Source of the DNA: Xiphias gladius
Taxonomy: Eukaryota > Chordata > Actinopteri > Istiophoriformes > Xiphiidae
Assembly (NCBI RefSeq): GCF_016859285.1
Contig: NC_053418.1
Location: forward strand, 4,519,521-4,583,520
DNA: 64,000 nt
Direction of reading: 5' to 3'
Part shown: in pieces, positions 10,588 through 23,600 of the stretch
How positions within the stretch are numbered: the first letter of the stretch is position 1
Layout: the number at the start of each line of letters is the position of its first letter
The notes under the pieces: model-generated
What the model was told of the DNA's origin: nothing
Databases searched by the model: none
Seen by the model: only the letters and a program-made list of their open reading frames with translations
Made by a program: the position numbers and the translations under genes

Positions 10588-13500
10588 ATGTCCGACCGAG
10601 GAACCTTCGACACCAACGTGGTCACCGTGACCCGCTTCGTCATGGAAGAGGGCAGGAAGGCGAAAGGCACCGGGGAGCTGACGACGCTGCTGAACGCCGT
10701 GTGCACGGCGGTGAAGGCCATCTCCAGCGCTGTGCGCAAAGCCGGGATCGCCCACCTGTGAGTAAACGGTGCTCGCACCGAGTTAGAGGACAGCAACAAC
10801 AACAACAACAACAACAACAACAAAAAAAAAAACTCAATTCGAGTTCAGTCCCAATTGTCCACGTTGGAACAAACTAAGCAGGAGATTCGGGTTCCATGCT
10901 CGCCGGTGACGAACTGCACACCTGAAAGCCAACTCGCCCACCTTCACACGATACACTCTTCATACGTTTGATTTCAGCAAACAAAATTCAGGCATATGTC
11001 GTGTAAAAACAGAAAAACACGTGAAATCCATGCATTTATGCCCAAATGTCCTGCTGCTGTTTCTGTTACTGTTGCTCTTCTCTGGTTGAGTGAAGGTTCA
11101 CACAAACTAAGCATCAATCACAAAACTTTTCTTCGCGTAAATCCTTCGACTCAAAACACGAAGACTCGTTTTGATTCAAACTTCACTTCTGTTGTTGATG
11201 CAATTCCTTACTCAACCACTAACCAACCTCTGGTGTTAAGAAATGCAGCCTCATGCATCAATTGCATTTTTTTTTTTTTATCATTAACACCAAACTCATC
11301 TCAGCACAAAACTTACAGAGCTGTCTAACTTTGTAAATTAACATACAGAGGAAGACATAAAAGAAACTAGCAGAGAGCCCAGTAAACAAAATAGCCACAA
11401 ACGTTTTTACGACAGTAGTATTGTTTAAACCAACACTGGCAAACTGGTTTTGTGTAATCCAGAGAAGTGACTTTTTTTTTTTTTACCAGTGACATTTGTC
11501 CCATGCCAGTTTTCAGTTTCATGAGTTATGAGCTTTTGTGTCTTTATCAGCTACGGCATTGCCGGCAGCACCAATGTGACCGGTGACCAGGTGAAGAAGC
11601 TGGACATCCTGTCCAATCATCTGATCATCAACATGATCAAGTCGTCTTTCACCTCCTGCGTGCTGGTGTCTGAGGAGAATGAAAAAGCCATCATCGTAGA
11701 GCCAGAAACGAGGGTAAGTGCATCTGTGTGACCAGCGGGGGGCATAGACTTTTCAATTTACATGTTAAAACAGAATCAGGGGTCTCTGCTCCTCATTGAG
11801 ATCTGTGATGGACTAATAAATTTTAAGTTTTCTTAAAACCCCACTGAGCTCAGTAAAACTGTTTTTATTTATTCAGGGTCTCATTTCTGGAATGACCCTT
11901 TACTAAGCCTGGATAGTCAACATTTCTCCTGGTGAAATCAAACAACTGTTTATTGCTTTTTCAAAATGACCGGATCCCCTCAGGATCAGGCTTAGCTGGT
12001 TAAGGCACATGTGGTTTGAATCTGGTCAGACAAGACCTTTAGCCTCAAGTCATTCTCGCTCTCTCCTGGCTCTCTTCTGTCTCTATACTAGTTGTGATTG
12101 TGTAGTACACAGCCTCAAAATGTGGCGCCAAAAACAAAAGCCCATTCACGAAAGCCCCTTTAAGACATGTATCTAATTACATGAATGTGCTGGTAATTTT
12201 ACACGTTGTTCTCAAGCCCCCAAGCCGTTGTCACAAAGGCCTTCTTACTATGTTGGACCTAGGTACATTTCCACAACATTTAGGTCTGGATCGGATGCCG
12301 TCACATCCATGGAAATGCTACAGCAGTACATGGGTATGAAACGACACATTTCACCCCCTTAAGGCCACCGTAAAAATGTTGTTTATCATTTTAGATTCAA
12401 GAACAAAATAAAATCACTTTAATTGACCACAAAATACTGTGAATGAGACAATTTTACACTGTTGAGATTCTTCTCATATAAGATCAGTCTTTTTAAAATG
12501 TTTTTTTATTTTCTTGGATTCAGGGGAAAAGGGGAAAAGCATTGGAAAATCGCAATCAACAGACTGTCAGCCTCCCTAAACTTTCGTTCTCATTCATTGC
12601 CATCAGCGTTTTTGCAAATTGCAAATTAATAGTTCCATTTAAAAAAAAAAAAAGATGTGACAGATGTGAGTCTCTGTCAGAAAGGTTACATTAAAATAAG
12701 TTACTGTTCCAGATTGATCCATTAACCAGGCCGGCACTTATCGAACTCATGAAGTTCTCTCTGGTAACCTCTGTGAAAAGCCTAAAACATAAATCATCTC
12801 TAGCACTTTCCTCTTTCAGGGCAAATACATTGTGTGCTTCGATCCTTTGGACGGCTCCTCCAACATTGACTGTCTCGTCTCCATCGGTACCATCTTTGCC
12901 ATCTACAAAAAGGTACTAACCGAGGTTTTCTCATCAAATTCTGAGATAAACTTTGAGGTTTTTACAAACCTCAAGCCAAAGGATGCCAGAGTGAGATGAT
13001 TTAGCAACACATCACTGTAGAATCAAGTTGTCTGTATTGCATGCCGACATAAATAAAATCCTCCTTTGGCTAATTTCTTGCCAAAACTCCAGCAGTGATT
13101 CTGCGTGTCCTTCTAAAATTGTATTCTTTTCAGGGAAGAAAAAACCCCTGAAACAAGGGATCTTCTGTAACTTTCCTCAGCACACCTCAGTAGCCTCCAC
13201 ACTCCTGAAATGAGAAACGGTGAAGCTATGAATCCACGATGAAAGCAAATTGTGCTGTTTCTCTCAGACCACAGACGACGAACCGTGTGAGAAGGACGCC
13301 CTGCAGCCTGGCAGAAACCTTGTGGCAGCAGGCTACGCTCTCTACGGCAGCGCCACCATGATTGTGCTCTCCACCGGCCAGGGAGTCAACTGCTTCATGC
13401 TCGACCCAGTTCGTGCTCTCTTGATGATGATGATGATGATGATGTTGATGATGATCTTCTACATGAATTTTGTATTATCACGAGGTTCTAAAGTTATGGA

Positions 13501-15966
13501 TAATATTTTCTTCTTTCTGCTCATCAGGCAATTGGTGAATTTATCCTGGTTGAACGGGACGTGAAGATCAACAAGCGAGGCAAGATTTACAGCTTGAATG
13601 AAGGATATGCAAAGGACTTTGAACCCGCTGTCACAGAGTACCTGCAGAAGAAGAAGTTCCCTCAGGTAACACTAACATCAGGACATGTGAGGGGAGAGCT
13701 TCAAGCACAATAATTAGGTGCGCAGCTTCACTGAAATAGTTTAGGTTCGGTGCTTTGCCTAAGGGCGTCCTGCTGGTGGATGTTGCAGAAGTTCAAGGTT
13801 GATGATATACCTTCATATCCAGATTGTCCTACCTGATCTAAGGCTTCAAACCAGCAACCATCTGGTCAAAAGCGCTCTTTTGTGTCATTCCTTTTGTGTG
13901 AATTTTTAGTTTTTGTTTATTTGGTATTTATTTTTTTCATTAGTCAGGAATACTGCTGTAAATATGGCAGTGTTTCCCAAGATTGAATCATTTTTATCTG
14001 CAGTCTTTGATAAGATGCTTTCCACTTTTTAAAAAAAAATGTCCTCTGGGGTTCACACTAACGAGATGCTTGTATTTTCATATGTAGATCTTGACCAGGG
14101 CAAGTTTAAATAACTAATGCGTAACATTTTCAACGATTGTAGGATGGCAGTCAGCCCTACGGCGCCCGTTACATTGGTTCCATGGTGGCAGACGTTCACC
14201 GAACGCTGATGTATGGAGGCATCTTTTTATACCCAGGAAATGTGAAGAGCCCCCAGGGAAAGGTAAGGTCCCATAACCGCTTTCTCCTGCTCCTGCCAAC
14301 TTGCATATAAAAGTACTGAGAATTCAAAATTAGAAAAAACTAATAAGTTTAATCTTAAAACAAAGCAAAGGGCAAAAAACAGGCTGCTGGTATTTCACAC
14401 ATTTTAGTAATTCGAGTAAGCCTCATGAAAAGACCAAAACCAAGACTTTATCAGGCTTTAGCTACGCAGACGATACTTTTAACAGGATGAATTTTGGTCT
14501 TTCCATGGGATTTATTATTAAGAAAAGTGTATCGCCAAACTTATCTTTCAATAATATCTTCAACCCAAAGTGGCTATAGGTAGTTTTTGTAAACCCACAT
14601 ATGTTAAGCTTTCGAGAACCAATAAGAATTTTTATTTTTTTTTGTTCATTTTCACTTCCTGTGATATTGATACTGTGAGCCATTTTTTTGGGGGGGAAAT
14701 TTCCGTCAAAAAATGGTACTTTGTTCAGTCACACTTGAAGCATGAGACCATAATTAAGACAGTGTCACAATGTTTCTTCACTCTTCACATCCTTCCAGTA
14801 TTTGCAAGACTGAGCCAAACATGAGATTGACAAACTGAGGATGTAAAACACTATTGTCTTGTAATGGGTTTGAGAAGAGTCTGTTTTTTTTATGTCAAAA
14901 TGCAATAAAGAAAAATAATCACCAAACAGTTATGATCACTAAAATTGTGGTATTTTAGGAACTTGCAAGCTCACAGTGAGTTAGTGACCTGATTTAGTCC
15001 ATCGAATCAATACATTGTCTGTATTAGGGAACTGGAGTGAATCTTTTCTTTGTAAACAAAAGATTAAAAAGAAATGTGTTTATTTTAATAAGCCCCACTC
15101 GACAAACAAAGATGCTCTTTGGGGTCAGTGGCCACACCAAATGCAATCAAGGAGGAAAAATCCATAGCAGGCTGTGTTGTGAGTGAAATTAAAAAGCAAT
15201 GTAATATTAAGGGATTTTTGTTACTCAGGACAGATTTACTTCCTACAACTTAACATATGTAAGAGTTGCAAACAATTTAAAACACCATAGAACAGAGTAT
15301 AAAATAAAATATTTCAATAAGATAAGGTAACCACAAAAAATAAAATACTCAAAACCAGGATTAAAAAAAGTCTTAGGCTCTTCCTTGAAGGAATTTAAAG
15401 TTTTATGTTGATTATTTATGAGCAGGCTGTGGATTTTGTCCCCCAATTATTTCCATTTGAAGTGCATGAGGAAGAGATCTCATGAGGGCCACACACTCAC
15501 AGGAGGAATGATTTTAAAAGAAGGAAAACCTGTTTCAGTGTTCATATCGTCACCTATTGTTCTAAGACAGACTTTGAAAAATTGTGCACCTATCTTTTAA
15601 CCGTTGGCACATTTAATGCTTTAGTGTTCAGTGACCTATGACAGTGGCAGGAGGGCGAGACAGTCAACCAAATATGAATGTGCTGAACCATTCAGAGCCT
15701 TTTTTAAATTAGGACATTCCTTTCAGAGAGTTAGACGTTGGGGCTAGAAACTAAGCTCTCCCTCTTCCTCAAAGCTGCGGCTGCTGTACGAATGCAACCC
15801 CATGGCCTTCATCATGGAGCAGGCGGGTGGCATGGCCTCCACCGGCTTTGAGAACATCCTGGACATCCAGCCCGACAACATCCACCAGCGGGCTCCCGTG
15901 GCTCTGGGCTCCCCCGAGGACGTGCTGGAGTACATCGCCATCTGCCGGAAACATGCTAAGAAGTGA
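10588..15966 (+). CDS. fbp1: fructose-1,6-bisphosphatase 1 (liver type)
   Basis: This cytosolic gluconeogenic enzyme hydrolyses fructose-1,6-bisphosphate to fructose-6-phosphate and phosphate. Coding exons are 10588-10757, 11551-11713, 12820-12912, 13268-13408, 13528-13665, 14143-14262 and 15775-15966. They total 1017 nt, giving 338 aa, the same as human FBP1, and exons 2-6 have the family's lengths of 163, 93, 141, 138 and 120 nt. Visible motifs are the AMP-site loop KGTGELT near residues 26-32, SEEN with the metal-binding Glu pair near 97-100, DPLDGSSN at 119-126 with metal-binding Asp119 and Asp122, YGGIFLYP near 245, and GKLRLLYE with the substrate Lys and metal Glu. Gln at the position equal to human 69 (GDQVKK) and the IVEPE segment favour the liver isoform over muscle. 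The exon 4 donor is weak (gttcgt) and intron 4 is only 119 nt. Teleosts can have fbp1a and fbp1b; I cannot tell which this is. Confidence 0.95.
10793..10822. repeat. CAA trinucleotide repeat
   Basis: About nine CAA units lie in fbp1 intron 1, 35 nt after the donor, and run into an A tract. Confidence 0.9.
11985..12140 (+). repeat. tRNA-derived SINE, degenerate
   Basis: In fbp1 intron 2, an A-box-like ttagctggttaagg (11992-12005) and a B-box-like ggtttgaatc (12013-12022) are followed by ctcaagtcattctcgctctc, the body seen in a common fish SINE whose consensus reads catgtcattccccctctctc. The usual 3' end with taataaagg is not clear, so the copy is diverged or truncated. Confidence 0.55.
13422..13455. 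repeat. TGA trinucleotide repeat in fbp1 intron 4
   Basis: About eleven TGA/ATG units, with one interruption (gttgatg), begin 14 nt after the exon 4 donor in a 119-nt intron. Confidence 0.9.
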
Positions 15967-16493
15967 AACTACACTGACTGTTCAGCGGAAAACCTTGTAT
16001 CTCCAAACTGTCTGCTTTCCAGGTACTGAGAAAGTTGGCCTTTTTTAGTTTAATGTAAATGTATTTTGGATGTCTTTATCGAGTTTGAAAAGGTTCAAGG
16101 CCAAAAATATCAGGGCAACTTCTTTGTGATATCAACTAAATTCAGAGTTACAAGGTTTTCATGCCATACCAGCAATGTTGATGTTCTATTTGTAGAAAGC
16201 TGACGGATAATAGGAGGTGGTTCACCGAACATTGTGGTTCATAAGCTCAAGTACACACAAACGCACACATTCCACAGAAACTACCAAAGAGCAAAAAAAC
16301 GTGCCAAAAAATAGACAAATGCACTGAAGTAAAAAATACCTGAGGGCAATGCCTCCTCAGTTTACCTCCAGTTGTGCCTTAATTAGAATGAACATACATT
16401 CTAGACCTGTGAAGGACCAAAAACAACCTCTATGCAAACACAACCTGATGCCTTTTTATTATGTGAACAACTACTGTGTTGAAATGAAGTCTC

Positions 16494-16499
16494 AATAAA
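16494..16499 (+). terminator. fbp1: fbp1 polyadenylation signal
   Basis: A canonical AATAAA lies 528 nt after the fbp1 stop codon and is the first clear one downstream. It implies a 3' UTR of about 550 nt. Confidence 0.65.
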
Positions 16500-16519
16500 T
16501 CCAAGTGAGTCTAAGAAGA

Positions 16520-17560
16520 CAAAATCTGTGTTTTCATTATTTTGAAATATGTTTGCACAAAGTGTCACATCTTCAAAAACTCACCTTTTCACTAATGCAT
16601 AGCTTGTGGTTTTCATTGAGTATCGGCATTTTAGGACAAGTTTATTATAGTATCAAAAAGTCTAGAAATGCAATCTCAGTATTTTGTTGAAATATTTTAA
16701 GTAAAAGGAAAAAGTAACTTGAAGCCAGTTTTGTACATCATACAGGTTATAAACCGACAGAATATGCAAATACTTGAAAAAAATGAGATGGGAAAACTCT
16801 TTGTACTTACTTTCCTTAAAATTAATTAAATTTTAATTTGAAAAATGAAAAAGTTGGAAGACGTACATTCTAAAAAAGGTAAGAGATACTGTACTTGACC
16901 AAGAGGAGTTGACCTTTAAGCTAAAGGTCAGTTGAAGCTCTGAGCCCTAATGACATTTAAAGCTCACTTGAGCTGCTCTCGTGCCAAGACATAGCAGCTG
17001 AGTCTGCTGATACTCTACTGATATGAAATTCACATCTCTCTCACAACCACCGGTCCTTAACCAGAGTGTCACTTAGCTCAGAAAGACCCTACGACGTGAA
17101 CTACCGACTCAAAACTCCCTGCAAACCGACTCCTGTGGGTTGTCACGGGCGGGTCACGGAAGGCATCAGAATTGAGTTCAGTCAGAAACATTTCATGCAG
17201 GATGTCTCAACCGAGGCAAACCTGGGTCTAGTTTATAGAAAGTTGTTCCTCTGTTGTCACAGCACTACACTGTTCTCGGGTTCATGTGCAAACAAATGTG
17301 GTTAAAATACTGAGAAATTTACCTAAGAGCTCTCGTGTTACCCAAGTCTTCTTACTGTTGTCTAACATGTTGCAAGTTTTTCTTTTTCTTTTCTTTTTTT
17401 TTTGGACTAAATGAATTAAAGCGCTGATAAGTGCTTGTCTTGTGCAGTAATAAAATGCGGCAGTCTCTGCAGTTGACACCTAACACCCCCTCACCCATCT
17501 ACACACACACACACACACTAACACATTCACTCTTCCACTCGGCCGCACTCACAAATAGAT
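16520..17560. other. fbp1-fbp2 intergenic spacer
   Basis: About 1 kb of AT-rich sequence separates the two bisphosphatase genes. It contains a short CA repeat (17501-17518) and no exon-like sequence that I recognise. Confidence 0.5.
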
Positions 17561-17587
17561 CCCCTGGCTCGCCCTCATTGCTCCGGG

Positions 17588-17618
17588 TATGAAAAGGACT
17601 CGGCTGGTAATGATGTCA
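17588..17618 (+). promoter_or_regulatory. fbp2: fbp2 core promoter candidate
   Basis: A TATA-like tatgaaaa (17588-17595) and a CRE-like tgatgtca (17611-17618, one mismatch to TGACGTCA) lie about 75-105 nt before the fbp2 start codon. Initiation near 17620 would give a 5' UTR of about 70 nt. These calls rest on motif and position only. Confidence 0.35.
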
Positions 17619-17692
17619 CTCACTCGCAGTCAGTCTTCTGACCGGCACACACGCAACGTTGCTGCCCTACCGGGAGGCACAGAAGAGCCAGC

Positions 17693-20600
17693 ATGTCGGA
17701 CCAGTCGGTGTTTGACACGGACGTATGGACCCTGACCCGGTTCGTTATCGAGACCGGGCGCCTGGCCAAGGGGGCGACCGGTGAGCTGACCCAACTCATC
17801 AACGCCATGCTGACCGCCATCAAAGCCATTTCCTCTGCTGTGCGCAAGGCAGGCCTGGCCCACCTGTAAGTACCGGGGTAGTGGACTGGGCTTATTGGGG
17901 ATCATCGATGTGTATGCACCATTACATAACTGACCTATATAAAGGGATAGATACTCTGTCTACAGTTAAACACTATAATGCAGATTTGTTCTTTATGAAA
18001 ATATGAATGTGATGATACTTTATCGACTCGTGTGCTTGCACCGCTCCGCAAAGAGGTCAGAGGTCAAGGTCAACAGCGATCGCAGAGCTGGTAGAGTTTC
18101 AGAGTCGTGCTCGGGCCAGATGTTTGACATTTTCTTCACTCCCACAGAAGATTTAGGAGCCAAGAGCGATTCCTCTCGGGCCCCCGAGGTAGTGATTGTG
18201 TGCATAAGTTAAGAGGCTGTCAAAGATCAGTTCTGATTTCAACACCCAACCGTCGAAGACGCGGAACAATGGGGGCAGTAGAGCTGATATGAATTCATGT
18301 TTTGTGCTGGGTACAGGTTGTGCTGCTCCAGTGTAAGCAGGACAGTGAACTCTGTACGATTTGGTCGCATTTCAACACTCCAATCTTGAAGTAAAAAAAA
18401 AAGATTGTGCAGCTTTGCAATGACTTTATATAGCGGGAGATAAAATGGTAAAATCGAGACACTGCGACGTTTCGGATTGTTGAAAAGTAACGCCGTAACC
18501 AGTGCTTTGTTGAGGGAGTTGACATTGGAGGGTTTCCAGTTTTCTGGAACATTATCTGAACTCACTGAGGATAAAAAAAGGTCGATTTGTGACTTCTGGA
18601 GTTGAGCTTCCTTTAGAAGCGCTACCTCGTAGGCTACATACAAATCTCAACCATGACCAAATCTAACCTGAACGTACTCTTCCAAATGCATCCATAACTG
18701 TAGTTTTTCTAGGGGCAGTAAACGCTGAAATATCCCACAATGTCTCTCATATATTAATAGCCTGTGGTCATGCGGTAACGCTGAGAATGTCCCATATGAA
18801 GAAGAATTGCTGAAACCACGCCAACTCATGAAGAAAGGGTCATTATTCAGTGAGATTATGTAACCATTGCACAAATCAACATTGTTTGACGCTAAATGAA
18901 GGTAATTAGCAATCACAAGCTGAATAATGATGTAGTTTCTTCTTGGTGTCTCCTGGTGAAAGCTTTCACTGTGTGTGGACCGGCTCTCCTACCCTCTGCG
19001 AGGAGCCGAAATAAAGCTGTCTGTCAGTCAAATGTTTTTGGTGCCTGAGACTAATGCTTCGGCTGCCTGATTGGTCCACGCAGACAGGGCCTAGCGGGCT
19101 CGGTGAACGTGACCGGGGACGATGTGAAGAAGCTGGACGTGCTGTCCAACGACCTGGTCATCAACATGTTGCAGGCCTCCTACAGCACCTGCTGCTTGGT
19201 TTCCGAAGAGAACAAGGGGCTCATCATCACGCCCAAGGATAAGAGGGTGGGTTCTGAACACTATCCGTCTGCCGGGGAGGACAGCAACACTGCATGATGA
19301 TGGACACTAGGTTTTTTCATGTTTAAGTTGCATTAGGCAAAAGTTTTTGTTAGGAATACACCCGTCCTATAACTCGCAGGTTGTAAAGTAACGTAAAAAA
19401 GAAAAAGAAAAGGCGAGTGCTCCATTCAGACAAAGTTTGGCACATAAACTAATCTGAGAAAAATGCGTTAAACTCAGTTTAATGATTGAAAGGTTACACG
19501 ATTTCAAAAGCTTAAGCAGTTACCTCTTGTTTCCACTTGGTGCCACCAAAGTGTGACTTGTCAACATGCGGCTGCCAAGACTGGACAAACGGACTCACAT
19601 TAACAGTGTTGTTGCTACAGAAGCACAATCTGAGTACTTCTGTTTCCTGATCTTATCAACTCTCTGCATGACTGGTCGAAACCTGTCACAGCGTGAGGCC
19701 CCTAAACAGAACGCTACTTCACACATAACGTTGTCATTGCGTAATAATTGCGTTTAACAGTTCATCACATAGCCGACTGAAAATGCATGGCCTCTGGACT
19801 TGGTTTTATTTTCGAGTGGACAAAGGGGCCCCGTAGAGGCATCAACACAGCGGCAACAGCTCGTTTCGAATCGCTCAGGAAACGCAACACGACTGAATAC
19901 AATTTTCGTGAGCCTGTACTTCAGAGTGGTAGTAATAATGTGTGGTATTCTGTCCTCTCGCAGAGAGGCATCATAAATGTTTGATGTAAAGGCATCAAAC
20001 GTTTTAGCAAGTATTTGTCTAACTCGCCAAATGTGACACGAAAGTAAAATAAATTTAGAGACTCCGAATGCTGCCCTGATGCATTGCCATGCAGTCCTCA
20101 TACATCCACTGGACGAATATTGCATTTTGAATGATACACCCAGCTGCCCCCTGTATTAGACGACCTCTAAATTATTCAGAATGCACAAACAAAGGCGCCG
20201 GGTAGAGTCATATAATATCCACAGCCAGAACCAACGACTGGGATGTTCACTGTGACTTATTTTCAGTGCAGAGGTGTTTGTCCCTCAGTTACCTCGATGG
20301 TAGAGTCTGACGGGTGATAATGATTTGTAATTTTAAAAAAGGGAATGTACCTGTTGTCAGTCAGTAACAGACTTTTTTTAATCTTGAGACTGCCACATAT
20401 CAGGAGCGATAAATTACATGGGAGAAAACGCAATGAAAATCGAGGATACTTTGAATAATTTATATGAATTTTATACTTTTGAGAGTTGGATTTACGTTCA
20501 GAGCCAGTATTAGTACCACTAGTAACAAGCTGGCACGACCTCTTTGTAACTTCTTGGCGTGGTTTTTATTTTGTCACAGGGAAAGTATGTGGTCTGTTTT

Positions 20601-23600
20601 GACCCTCTGGACGGCTCCAGTAACATCGACTGCTTGGCCTCCATCGGCACTATATTTGGCATTTACAAACGGGTGAGTCTGATTCACTAACCATGAAAAG
20701 AATATTCTACTATCACAGTGTTCCAGTTCGCTTCAAAAGAAATGTTGAAAACCCAGGAAAAGGGTTTTCGGGAGTGTTTGGTTTACTCCAAAAGCTTTAA
20801 AATTATGCAACAGTGGGTCATAGGTCAAAAGGCTCGATCCAGACATACTAAACAAACAACCACACTATTTTCACTTTACATAACCCTCATCGGCTTAGAT
20901 TTAGTTTAGTGTTTTTTAATGCACCTGCTTCAAATGTTGTCAGTTTGATTCTATGATTGTGGCTCAAGGTAAATGTTCAGTCCTCTCAGAGGGATCGATT
21001 ACATTTTATGCAATTTCACATTTACAATGGTGCAAGTGACGTGCACCACAGACGGAGGACGCCTTTTAAATGAACAACAAAAATTGGAAGAATCAAGCCT
21101 CAGACAAATGCAGCTGAGCTTGTCTAATCCTATTTTATGAAACATGCGAGTGTGTGAGTGTCAGGATAGTTTTAGGGTTATAGTTGTTATTTAGTTGTTT
21201 ATTAACAGTATGCATACGCATCTCTAAAGCGCAGTTACGCTCTGCAGACACAGGAGAGCGATGCTGTCCAGCTAAGCCACGTTTCAGCCTTTTTAACCCG
21301 CAGCCACAGAGAGAGGCATCTGATCATTTTCAGAACCAGGAATCTGTGTTACTGACGTAGTCAATTTTAAACTCGGCACCAATGTGGACCCGTGTGTCCA
21401 ACATTCCCTCTGTTTGAGTCTGAAAACATTTGACTGACTATAAGTTGATTTGTTGATATGTCTGCTCACCATTTTTAACAGGGCAGGAGTGAGTAAATAT
21501 ACTCCACCTCATACTGACCCGCACGGCCTGTGTGAAGTTGTTTACGCCACGATGGCCTGTGATTCGAGTTTAACTTTAATCAGGCTGAATGAACCAAAAT
21601 TCATGGATTAGCTCACTCGGTGCTTTTTTCACATTCACAGAGTTGTAATTTGAACTGGACATTCACGTCAGTCTGGTGTTCTCAGGGTTTGTGCGGTCAA
21701 CGCGAGGCATCAGATTTGGCGAACCTGATTAAATTTAGAGCCTCTGCTTCTTCTGTTCCGGGGGCCTGATTCAGCCAGCTCCACGTTGCTCTGCTGTAAA
21801 ACGTTTGCATGTAATCATTCATGTCTCTGCGTGGACGCTTCGAGGTCAGCGGGTGTCTGCAGACCTGAAGCCGTTTTGATGCCAGTGTCCGTGTTTCTGC
21901 TCTGTGTCGACTTGCCTCCTCGCTCGGGTCGTTCAGACATCGGAGGGGGAGCCCACAGAGAAGGACGCCCTGCAGCCGGGTCACAACATCGTGTGTGCCG
22001 GCTACGCCCTGTACGGCAGCGCCACCCTGGTGGCCCTCAGCACCGGCGCCGGCCTCAACTTCTTCATGCTGGACCCGGTGAGTGATTCGGTCTCAGCGCA
22101 GTTCTCCACGCAGATGTCAGGTGAAGTGACATGAAATGAACCACAGTGTCTCCTTTCACTAATAAACCACATTTGTTTGATCGATATTATTTTCTCTGCC
22201 TTTGTGTCTCTTGCCTTCGCTGTTAACAGTTTACGGTTTTATTGCCCTATAACGACTTCATTTTGAAAAAAAACTGAGATTGTCCTGTCAATCATTTCTC
22301 CATGTGGCACGTCTCCACAATGCAATTGGGCGTATAGGACCGTAAACACACATAAATCCATTTTTTTATTCGGCAGAAAGTGTGTGCCACATTATCTGTC
22401 CGTAAGAAATTCGGCATAAGTATTAATTACATCATGGAATACGAAGGTCTAAGGAAAAAAGACTCTCAATTCAATAAATTCAATCAATTCAATCAATTCT
22501 CAATCAATAATTCTGACCTGACATCAATTTTAGTCTTTTTTTTTTTTTTTTTAATTTTCAGTTAAAGCCAGTTTAACCCTCCTGCATCATATTCTGCACC
22601 TTATTCCAGATTCAGATTTACCCACTAATAGAAAGGAAAACATGTTTGTTTTTGTTTTGTTTGTTTTTTTCTCAGGTGCAATAACTGATCATTGGGAATT
22701 TACCTTTCGGGAGAAGCAACTGTAGTTATTATAGGAGGGGTTTAAAAAAGTTCAGTGTATGTTTGTAAGTAATCTTGCTGCCATTATGCAGCCAGAAAAG
22801 CCGAGAAAACCAGATTGTTATGCTGTTTTCAAGCATGAAATTCACAAATCACCCGAGATTTTCAGGTGTACAGCGAATAATGCCGCACCTGCACTTTAAA
22901 GCCTCTCAAATAATGTCATTATATATTGCATTGTTATGATAATGGACGAGTATTTTGCATACTTCTCTCTAGCATTTGTTTCAGTGGACTGTACTCTCTC
23001 CGTAGGTATGATTAGGTTGTCTTGAATCCTGACACGTTTTTTTGTTTCACTGGAAACTTATGAGTAACATTTCCAAATCCAAATTCTTCACAGAGCATTT
23101 TGATGACTTAGTATGTAAATCCAAGGCTGTTGTCTCTCACACAGGAAAGTTAACAAAATGTTTCGCCCCACTGAGTCAGATTTTTAGCCTTTATTCTTTA
23201 TCTTCGGCGCCTTTTCCATGTACTTTTTAAACAACCCCTTCACTCAAATTTCCCTTAAAACAAATCCAAATTGGACTCAAATTCTCTGCTCATTAAATAA
23301 ACGGGACTGTTTTCCACAAGTTCAGACTTGCGGGACGCTCTTGCAGGGATTGTGACACCTAAAGGTTTTGTTCTTTCTTCGTCAGGCCATCGGTGAGTTC
23401 ATCCTGATTGAGAGGAATGTGAGGATCAAGCAGAAGGGAAAGATCTACAGTATGAACGAGGGCTACGCCAAGTATTTCCACCCCTCCATCAACGAGTACC
23501 TGAAGCACAAGAAGTATCCAGAGGTGAAAGCGTATGAAATAAGTAAACAACTTCTAGAGAAGCTGCTGTGCAAGTGCGAACGTCTGATGCACACCGGCAA

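Noticed and set aside
18239-18643. 134-codon - strand frame in fbp2 intron 1
   Set aside because: AT-rich intronic sequence with no recognisable domain and no splice context.
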